NCBI GenBank assembly: GCA_030535455.1
Contig: JAUNJY010000008.1
Span: forward strand, 1-64,000
Reading direction: 5' to 3'
Length of the DNA: 64,000 bases
Source of the DNA: a bacterium
GTDB lineage: Bacteria > Bacillota > Clostridia > Lachnospirales > Lachnospiraceae
Position 1 is the first letter of the stretch. Each line of letters begins with the position of its first letter. Positions 62,875-64,000 of this stretch are shown one piece after another. Under the pieces are notes generated by a model that did not search any database, was not told where the DNA came from, and saw only the letters and a list, made by a program, of their open reading frames with translations. The position numbers were made by a program, and so were the translations under genes.

Positions 62875-64000
62875 TTACTCATATGTAATTCGCTTTATTT
62901 CTTCCATTGATGTTATTCCATCCCGAACATAACGCACACCGCTGACACGCAAAGTACTCATTCCATGCTCCACAGCCATTTTGTGCAGTTCAGATGCCGT
63001 TGCATTCTTATTGATCAGCTCTTTTAGCTGTGGAGTAATAGTCATAATCTCATAGACACCAATTCTTCCGTAATAGCCCGTATTATTGCAGGAATTGCAT
63101 CCTACACCATCGTAAACAGAAAACTCTTCTGCTTCCGGAACTTTAATCATTCTCTTTTCCTCAAGTGTGGCAAGACGTTTGCGTTTACAAGAGGGGCATA
63201 ATTTACGGACAAGACGCTGTGCAATAATTCCAACAACTGCATCGGCTAGCAGATACCCTTCAATCCCCATATCTACCAGACGAGAAATAGTGCTGGCGGC
63301 ACTGTTGGTATGCAGGGTACTTACCACAAGATGCCCTGTAATAGCGGCTTTTACAGCAATCTGTGCTGTTTCATTATCACGAATTTCCCCAATCATGATA
63401 ATATCCGGATCCTGACGAAGGATGGAACGTAAGCCTGATGCAAACGTGACTCCCGCCTTATCATTGGTCTGTACCTGATTGATTCCATCAATATTGGCCT
63501 CCACAGGATCTTCTAAAGTCACAATATTAACATGTTCTGTATTCAGCTCACTAAGTGCTGTATAAAGGGTCGTAGACTTACCACTTCCGGTTGGCCCTGT
63601 AACTAAAAGCATTCCATAAGGATGCTTTAAAATCTGGTCAAACTCGTAAAGTTCTTTCTCCGACAGTCCCAACTCCTTTTTATCCTTATTTAACGCCTTC
63701 TTGGCCGTAATTCTTAGTACGATCTTTTCTCCAAATACGGTCGGCAGAATGGATACACGGATATCGTATTCTTTTCGATCTACTATGGATGTTATTCTGC
63801 CATCCTGTGGCTTTCTTTTTTCTGCAATGTCCATATTTCCTATAATCTTAATTCTTGCAATGATTGCCTGAAAAACATTAAGGTTATATTCCATTGCCTC
63901 TTTTAGCACGCCATCAATTCGGTAACGGACCCGCACCTTTTTCTCCAATGGCTCTATATGTATATCGCTGGCTCTTTGTCTTACCGCCTGCTCAATAATT
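62875..64000 (-). CDS. pilB: Pilus extension ATPase PilB (N-terminus outside the window)
   Basis: The reading frame runs through the window edge, so 375 codons of the C-terminal part are present; the N-terminal domain is missing. Visible: RASDIHIEPLEKKVRVRYRI, Walker A GPTGSGKST, Asp box LEDPVEANIDGINQVQTN, Walker B GEIRD, His box STLHTNSAAS, and the zinc tetracysteine CPSCKR...CNSCNNTG characteristic of PilB/GspE. It powers pilin polymerisation. An internal TTG at 63948 is not a real start. Confidence 0.93.
   Translation of the reverse strand, partial: IIEQAVRQRASDIHIEPLEKKVRVRYRIDGVLKEAMEYNLNVFQAIIARIKIIGNMDIAEKRKPQDGRITSIVDRKEYDIRVSILPTVFGEKIVLRITAKKALNKDKKELGLSEKELYEFDQILKHPYGMLLVTGPTGSGKSTTLYTALSELNTEHVNIVTLEDPVEANIDGINQVQTNDKAGVTFASGLRSILRQDPDIIMIGEIRDNETAQIAVKAAITGHLVVSTLHTNSAASTISRLVDMGIEGYLLADAVVGIIAQRLVRKLCPSCKRKRLATLEEKRMIKVPEAEEFSVYDGVGCNSCNNTGYYGRIGVYEIMTITPQLKELINKNATASELHKMAVEHGMSTLRVSGVRYVRDGITSMEEIKRITYE

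Overview
The window is low-GC and almost wholly coded on the minus strand. Strong GGAGG ribosome sites, frequent TTG/GTG starts and the gene set (type IV pili of the Gram-positive kind, NfnAB, DUF5688, a DUF5716/DUF4194 Wadjet-like locus, a MetA with Glu111) point to a Clostridia genome, most likely a Lachnospiraceae. The identification rests on gene content read by eye, not on a marker gene.

1-16.4 kb is accessory. It begins with the start of an exported protein, a small flavoprotein and a 76-aa protein, divergent from a LysR regulator with a run of consecutive hairpins between them. Then come an IS256-type element whose transposase has a stop at codon 19, a DUF2691-like protein, the remains of a serine recombinase, a 628-aa protein built like a free-standing homing endonuclease (two zinc clusters, a Vsr/EDxHD-like nuclease, two tandem DNA-binding modules), and a DUF3990 toxin-like gene bracketed by two copies of a 58/59-aa gene. 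A complete type I restriction-modification operon follows (hsdM-hsdS-tyrosine recombinase-hsdR).

16.4-29.7 kb is mostly housekeeping: metA, a P-loop kinase, ligA, rluF, a chemotaxis receptor, a membrane-anchored unknown, tRNA-Arg(CCG), degV, a protein with a C-terminal J-domain, an AraC regulator, and SOS/DNA-repair genes (an SRAP protein, then a Y-family polymerase with a LexA box and a translationally coupled unknown partner).

29.7-41 kb is the most unusual stretch. A tight three-gene operon encodes a beta-CASP-like metallo-beta-lactamase protein, a protein with a GrpE-like C-terminus and a divergent Hsp70. With the J-domain protein 3.4 kb away this could form a dedicated chaperone triad tied to a nuclease-like enzyme. 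Next are ung and a Wadjet-type SMC operon (jetA-jetB-jetC) with no jetD beside it. A large multi-armed palindromic element of about 430 bp (41.3-41.8 kb) follows a small membrane protein.

41.9-48.4 kb holds a DUF5688 protein, a GGDEF-EAL protein with degenerate motifs and its membrane partner, the electron-bifurcating transhydrogenase NfnAB, and a CYTH triphosphatase. 48.4-64.0 kb is a type IV pilus operon read from the right edge: pilB (cut by the window end), pilT, pilC, major pilin, prepilin peptidase, a fused pilM-pilN, pilO, four minor pilin-like proteins and a 1235-aa anchored extracellular protein (DUF5057-like).
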